This document shows, piece after piece, positions 59,301 through 64,000 of a DNA stretch of 64,000 nucleotides (position 1 is the stretch's first letter; each line of letters opens with the position of its first letter). The position numbers and the translations under genes are program-made. The stretch comes from Thuidium tamariscinum (lineage: Eukaryota; Streptophyta; Bryopsida; Hypnales; Thuidiaceae), in the NCBI GenBank assembly GCA_947034885.2, contig OX344755.2:27473052-27537051 (forward strand), read 5' to 3'. The notes beneath the pieces are model-generated. The model was not told the DNA's origin. It saw only the letters and a program-made list of their open reading frames with translations, and ran no database searches.

Positions 59301-60799
59301 ATTTCCCCGGCCAAGAGACCAACTCCGTAGGCTCTTGAATGGTGTGCATTTTTGAATTTTAATGGCATTGAATTTCACAGCATATTTTTTGTAGTAATTC
59401 TATAGAACTGGATTAGATATTACAATGTGATCACGTTGAATTTGTCTTGCAACTAAGAAGTTTGCGCGTCTCGATATCAACTAAACAACGAGGAGATTTC
59501 CCCGGCCAAGAGACCAACTCCGTAGGCTCTTGAATGGTGTGCATTTTTGAATTTTAATGGCATTGAATTTCACAGCATATTTTTTGTAGTAATTCTATAG
59601 AACAGGATTAGATATTACAATGTGATCACGTTGAATTTGTCTTGCAACTGAGAAGTTTACGCGTCTTGATATCAACTAAACAACGAGGAGATTTCCCCGG
59701 CCAAGGGACCAACTCCGTAGGCTCTTGAATGGTGTGCATTTTTGAATTTTAATGGCATTGAATTTCACAGCATATTTTTTGTAGTAATTCTATAGAACTG
59801 GATTAGATATTACAATGTGATCACGTTGAATTTGTCTTGCAACTGAGAAGTTTGCGCGTCTTGATATCAACTAAACACCTCGGAGATTTCCTCGGCCACG
59901 AGAGTAACTCCGTAGGCTCTTGAATGGTGTGCATTTTTGAATTTTAATGGCATTGAATTTCACAGCATATTTTTTGTAGTAATTCTATAGAACTGGATTA
60001 GATATTACAATGTGATCACGTTGAATTTGTCTTGCAACTAAGAAGTTTGCGCGTCTCGATATCAACTAAAGAACGAGGAGATTTCCCCGGCCAAGAGACC
60101 AACTCCGTAGGCTCTTGAATGGTGTGCATTTTTGAATTTAATCGCATTGAATTTCACAGCATATTTTTTGTAGTAATTCTATAGAACTGGATTAGATATT
60201 ACAATGTGATCACGTTGAATTTGTCTTGCAACTGAGAAGTTTACGCGTCTTGATATCAACTAAACAACGAGGAGATTTCCCCGGCCAAGGGACCAACTCC
60301 GTAGGCTCTTGAATGGTGTGCATTTTTGAATTTTAATGGCATTGAATTTCACAGCATATTTTTTGTAGTAATTCTATAGAACTGGATTAGATATTACAAT
60401 GTGATCACGTTGAATTTGTCTTGCAACTGAGAAGTTTACGCGTCTTGATATCAACTAAACAATGAGGAGATTTCCCCGGCCAAGAGACCAACTCCGTAGG
60501 CTCTTGAATGGTGTGCATTTTTGAATTTTAATGGCATTGAATTTGACAGCATATTTTTTGTAGTAATTCTATAGAACTGGATTAGATATTACAATGTGAT
60601 CACGTTGAATTTGTCTTGCAACTAAGAAGTTTGCGCGTCTCGATATCAACTAAACAACGAGGAGATTTCCCCGGCCAAGAGACCAACTCCGTAGGCTCTT
60701 GAATGGTGTGCATTTTTGAATTTTAATGGCATTGAATTTCACAGCATATTTTTTGTAGTAATTCTATAGAACAGGATTAGATATTACAATGTGATCACG
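56317..60799 (+). repeat. Satellite block R: 12-mer higher-order repeat, 2339 bp
   Basis: Copy 1 is 56317-58655; copy 2 is 58656-60799, eleven monomers before divergence. Markers at 2339-bp spacing are GAATTTGAC (56647 and 58986; also 58206 and 60545), CAATGAGG (58124 and 60463), and the 194-bp CTAAAGAACG monomer (57682 and 60021). Copy 1 carries TTTCCACGG in its 57487 monomer; copy 2 has TTTCCTCGG there. At 60800 the twelfth monomer is replaced by the divergent GTGTTTATTT monomer of the next block. Confidence 0.92.
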
Positions 60800-63700
60800 T
60801 TGAATTTGTCTTGCAACTGAGAAGTTTGCGCGTCTCGATATCAACTAAACAACGAGGAGATTTCCCCGGCCAAGAGACCAACTCTGTAGGCTCTTGAATG
60901 GTGTTTATTTTTGAATTTTAATGGCATTGAATTTCACAGCATATTTATTGTAGTAATTCTGTAGAACTGGATTATATATTACAATGTGATCACGTTGAAT
61001 TTGTCTTGCAACTGAGAAGTTTGCGCGTCTTGATATCAACTAAACACCTCGGAGATTTCCTCGGCCACGAGAGTAACTCCGTAGGCTCTTGAATGGTGTG
61101 CATTTTTGAATTTTAATGGCATTGAATTTCACAGCATATTTTTTGTAGTAATTCTATAGAACTGGATTAGATATTACAATGTGATCACGTTGAATTTGTC
61201 TTGCAACTGAGAAGTTTGCGCGTCTTGATATCAACTAAACACCTCGGAGATTTCCTCGGCCACGAGAGTAACTCCGTAGGCTCTTGAATGGTGTGCATTT
61301 TTGAATTTTAATGGCATTGAATTTCACAGCATATTTTTTGTAGTAATTCTATAGAACTGGATTAGATATTACAATGTGATCACGTTGAATTTGTCTTGCA
61401 ACTAAGAAGTTTGCGCGTCTCGATATCAACTAAAGAACGAGGAGATTTCCCCGGCCAAGAGACCAACTCCGTAGGCTCTTGAATGGTGTGCATTTTTGAA
61501 TTTAATCGCATTGAATTTCACAGCATATTTTTTGTAGTAATTCTATAGAACTGGATTAGATATTACAATGTGATCACGTTGAATTTGTCTTGCAACTGAG
61601 AAGTTTACGCGTCTTGATATCAACTAAACAACGAGGAGATTTCCCCGGCCAAGGGACCAACTCCGTAGGCTCTTGAATGGTGTGCATTTTTGAATTTTAA
61701 TGGCATTGAATTTCACAGCATATTTTTTGTAGTAATTCTATAGAACTGGATTAGATATTACAATGTGATCACGTTGAATTTGTCTTGCAACTGAGAAGTT
61801 TACGCGTCTTGATATCAACTAAACAATGAGGAGATTTCCCCGGCCAAGAGACCAACTCCGTAGGCTCTTGAATGGTGTGCATTTTTGAATTTTAATGGCA
61901 TTGAATTTGACAGCATATTTTTTGTAGTAATTCTATAGAACTGGATTAGATATTACAATGTGATCACGTTGAATTTGTCTTGCAACTAAGAAGTTTGCGC
62001 GTCTCGATATCAACTAAACAACGAGGAGATTTCCCCGGCCAAGAGACCAACTCCGTAGGCTCTTGAATGGTGTGCATTTTTGAATTTTAATGGCATTGAA
62101 TTTCACAGCATATTTTTTGTAGTAATTCTATAGAACAGGATTAGATATTACAATGTGATCACGTTGAATTTGTCTTGCAACTGAGAAGTTTGCGCGTCTC
62201 GATATCAACTAAACAACGAGGAGATTTCCCCGGCCAAGAGACCAACTCTGTAGGCTCTTGAATGGTGTTTATTTTTGAATTTTAATGGCATTGAATTTCA
62301 CAGCATATTTATTGTAGTAATTCTGTAGAACTGGATTATATATTACAATGTGATCACGTTGAATTTGTCTTGCAACTGAGAAGTTTGCGCGTCTTGATAT
62401 CAACTAAACACCTCGGAGATTTCCTCGGCCACGAGAGTAACTCCGTAGGCTCTTGAATGGTGTGCATTTTTGAATTTTAATGGCATTGAATTTCACAGCA
62501 TATTTTTTGTAGTAATTCTATAGAACTGGATTAGATATTACAATGTGATCACGTTGAATTTGTCTTGCAACTGAGAAGTTTGCGCGTCTTGATATCAACT
62601 AAACACCTCGGAGATTTCCTCGGCCACGAGAGTAACTCCGTAGGCTCTTGAATGGTGTGCATTTTTGAATTTTAATGGCATTGAATTTCACAGCATATTT
62701 TTTGTAGTAATTCTATAGAACTGGATTAGATATTACAATGTGATCACGTTGTATTTGTCTTGCAACTAAGAAGTTTGCGCGTCTCGATATCAACTAAAGA
62801 ACGAGGAGATTTCCCCGGCCAAGAGACCAACTCCGTAGGCTCTTGAATGGTGTGCATTTTTGAATTTAATCGCATTGAATTTCACAGCATATTTTTTGTA
62901 GTAATTCTATAGAACTGGATTAGATATTACAATGTGATCACGTTGAATTTGTCTTGCAACTGAGAAGTTTACGCGTCTTGATATCAACTAAACAACGAGG
63001 AGATTTCCCCGGCCAAGGGACCAACTCCGTAGGCTCTTGAATGGTGTGCATTTTTGAATTTTAATGGCATTGAATTTCACAGCATATTTTTTGTAGTAAT
63101 TCTATAGAACAGGATTAGATATTACAATGTGATCACGTTGAATTTGTCTTGCAACTGAGAAGTTTACGCGTCTTGATATCAACTAAACAATGAGGAGATT
63201 TCCCCGGCCAAGAGACCAACACCGTAGGCTCTTGAATGGTGTGCATTTTTGAATTTTAATGGCATTGAATTTGACAGCATATTTTTTGTAGTAATTCTAT
63301 AGAACTGGATTAGATATTACAATGTGATCACGTTGTATTTGTCTTGCAACTAAGAAGTTTGCGCGTCTCGATATCAACTAAACAACGAGGAGATTTCCCC
63401 GGCCAAGAGACCAACTCCGTAGGCTCTTGAATGGTGTGCATTTTTGAATTTTAATGGCATTGAATTTCACAGCATATTTTTTGTAGTAATTCTATAGAAC
63501 AGGATTAGATATTACAATGTGATCACGTTGAATTTGTCTTGCAACTGAGAAGTTTGCGCGTCTCGATATCAACTAAACAACGAGGAGATTTCCCCGGCCA
63601 AGAGACCAACTCTGTAGGCTCTTGAATGGTGTTTATTTTTGAATTTTAATGGCATTGAATTTCACAGCATATTTATTGTAGTAATTCTGTAGAACTGGAT

Positions 63701-64000
63701 TATATATTACAATGTGATCACGTTGAATTTGTCTTGCAACTGAGAAGTTTGCGCGTCTTGATATCAACTAAACACCTCGGAGATTTCCTCGGCCACGAGA
63801 GTAACTCCGTAGGCTCTTGAATGGTGTGCATTTTTGAATTTTAATGGCATTGAATTTCACAGCATATTTTTTGTAGTAATTCTATAGAACTGGATTAGAT
63901 ATTACAATGTGATCACGTTGAATTTGTCTTGCAACTGAGAAGTTTGCGCGTCTTGATATCAACTAAACACCTCGGAGATTTCCTCGGCCACGAGAGTAAC
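60800..64000 (+). repeat. Satellite block S: 7-mer higher-order repeat, 1364 bp, open at window end
   Basis: Copies start at 60800, 62164 and 63528; the third is cut by the window edge. The opening monomer is the most divergent recurring one: ACTCTGTAGG, GTGTTTATTT, ATTTATTGTAG, TTCTGTAGAAC and GATTATATATT together. The GTGTTT marker lies at 60901, 62265 and 63629, 1364 bp apart; CAATGAGG (60463, 61827, 63191) and GAATTTGAC (60545, 61909, 63273) keep the same step. Monomers 59826-60799 already match the second half of the unit, so the 7-mer arose from 12-mer material. Copy 2 has GTTGTATTT in two monomers (62749, 63333), ACACCGTAGG (63138) and an extra GAACAGG (near 63110). Confidence 0.92.
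63918..64000 (+). repeat. Partial last monomer cut by the window edge
   Basis: The first 83 bp of a C-type monomer (CACCTCGG, TTTCCTCGGCCACGAGAGTAAC), corresponding to the 61190 and 62554 monomers of the 7-mer. It shows that the array continues beyond the window. Confidence 0.95.

Larger units (their letters stand above)
1..64000 (+). repeat. 195-bp satellite DNA array, whole window
   Basis: The whole window is head-to-tail copies of one 195-bp monomer, seen directly: the phrases TTGAATTTGTCTTGCAACT, GGAGATTTCC, TAGGCTCTTGAATGG, CAGCATATTTT and TTCTATAGAACTGG recur every 194-195 bases. Starts counted from TTGAATTTG give 328 complete monomers (1-63917) and a partial one (63918-64000). All copies face the same way; I saw no inversion, no transposon insertion and no unique DNA. 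The first monomer is 73/194 GC. No reading frame is conserved: stops occur in the frames of the consensus, and the 194/195-bp length makes frames drift. The unit length suits one nucleosome plus linker, as in many centromeric or pericentromeric satellites; that role is inferred. I do not recognise the family. Strand is arbitrary. Confidence 0.99.

Noticed and set aside
1..64000. CRISPR array
   Set aside because: The whole 195-bp unit repeats without unique spacers, and the unit is far longer than a CRISPR repeat-spacer pair.
1..64000. Alpha satellite, telomeric repeat or a well-known insect or plant satellite
   Set aside because: Unit length and sequence do not match 171-bp alpha satellite, telomere hexamer or heptamer repeats, the Drosophila 1.688 family or the Arabidopsis 180-bp repeat as I know them.
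1..64000. CENP-B box
   Set aside because: No monomer class shows the TTCG...CGGG pattern on either strand. The rare GTTTTCGCG variant (9932, 12857 and 19098 monomers) gives a TTCG but lacks the rest.
1..64000. Transposable element or LTR boundary within the array
   Set aside because: Every 194-195 bp step stays in phase through the whole window. The only length anomalies are one +1 and one -8, neither of which leaves room for an insertion.
1..64000. Genes for structural or small RNA (tRNA, 5S rRNA, snRNA)
   Set aside because: I found no cloverleaf, A/B box pair or 5S-like sequence in the consensus monomer. The short palindromes are too small and isolated to form a conserved RNA fold.

Overview
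The window is one uninterrupted block of tandemly repeated satellite DNA, with no gene, RNA gene, transposon or unique sequence from base 1 to base 64000. The monomer is 195 bp (194 bp in a subset), about 37-38% GC, and always in the same orientation. Counting the phase of the TTGAATTTG start, there are 328 complete monomers (1-63917) plus the first 83 bp of the next. By my reading 36 are 194 bp, one is 196 bp (13247-13442), one is 187 bp (36057-36243) and the other 290 are 195 bp; these lengths add up exactly to 63917. The array runs off both ends of the window.

This points to eukaryotic heterochromatin (centromeric or pericentromeric type) in a long-read assembly. I do not recognise the family and cannot name the species. 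The monomer is about one nucleosome plus linker long. It has no CENP-B box and is not alpha satellite, telomere repeat or any other satellite I know. CpG is not depleted (8 in the first monomer against about 7 expected), which fits a lightly methylated genome such as many invertebrates, but this is weak evidence.

Monomers fall into a few haplotypes defined by blocks of linked variants. I number monomer positions from TTGAATTTG = 1. The R type has ACGAGG at 53-58 and CCAAGGGACC at 71-80. The S type has ACGAGG and CCAAGAGACC, often with CTCGATATC and often 194 bp long. The C type has CCTCGG at 53-58 and CCACGAGAGT at 71-80. Further markers are GATCGTTTTG in place of GATCACGTTG at the monomer junction, TTCAATTTT in place of TTGAATTTT, GAACAGG in place of GAACTGG, CTTGATGTC, and TTTAATCGCATTGATTTTT. 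Rare private variants recur at fixed spacings and give higher-order repeat (HOR) periods.

Layout: 1-2336, S-rich irregular part with a recurring 389-bp dimer; 2337-4866, 7-mer (1362 bp); 5257-6930, 4-mer (780 bp); 6817-8372, 4-mer (778 bp); 8373-9931, irregular; 9932-18707, 9-mer (1755 bp) with one interrupted copy; 19098-22022, recently amplified 4-mer (780 bp); 22023-24947, irregular R/C alternation; 24948-30405, 14-mer (2729 bp); 31576-37998, 16-mer (3118 bp); 37999-45610, 25-mer (4868 bp); 44619-48516, 11-mer (2144 bp); 48712-50466, 7-mer (1365 bp); 50467-52026, 4-mer (780 bp); 53587-56316, a second 7-mer (1365 bp); 56317-60799, 12-mer (2339 bp); 60800-64000, 7-mer (1364 bp) continuing past the edge. 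The array is thus a patchwork of local amplifications by unequal exchange, each with its own period. No single HOR spans it.

The most interesting observations are this changing series of HOR periods, an invariant GGAGATTTCC core at which reciprocal R/C chimeras switch, an apparent micro-inversion (ACGAGG/CCTCGG) separating the two main haplotypes, three short perfect palindromes per monomer, and a set of variants that are mostly CpG transitions.
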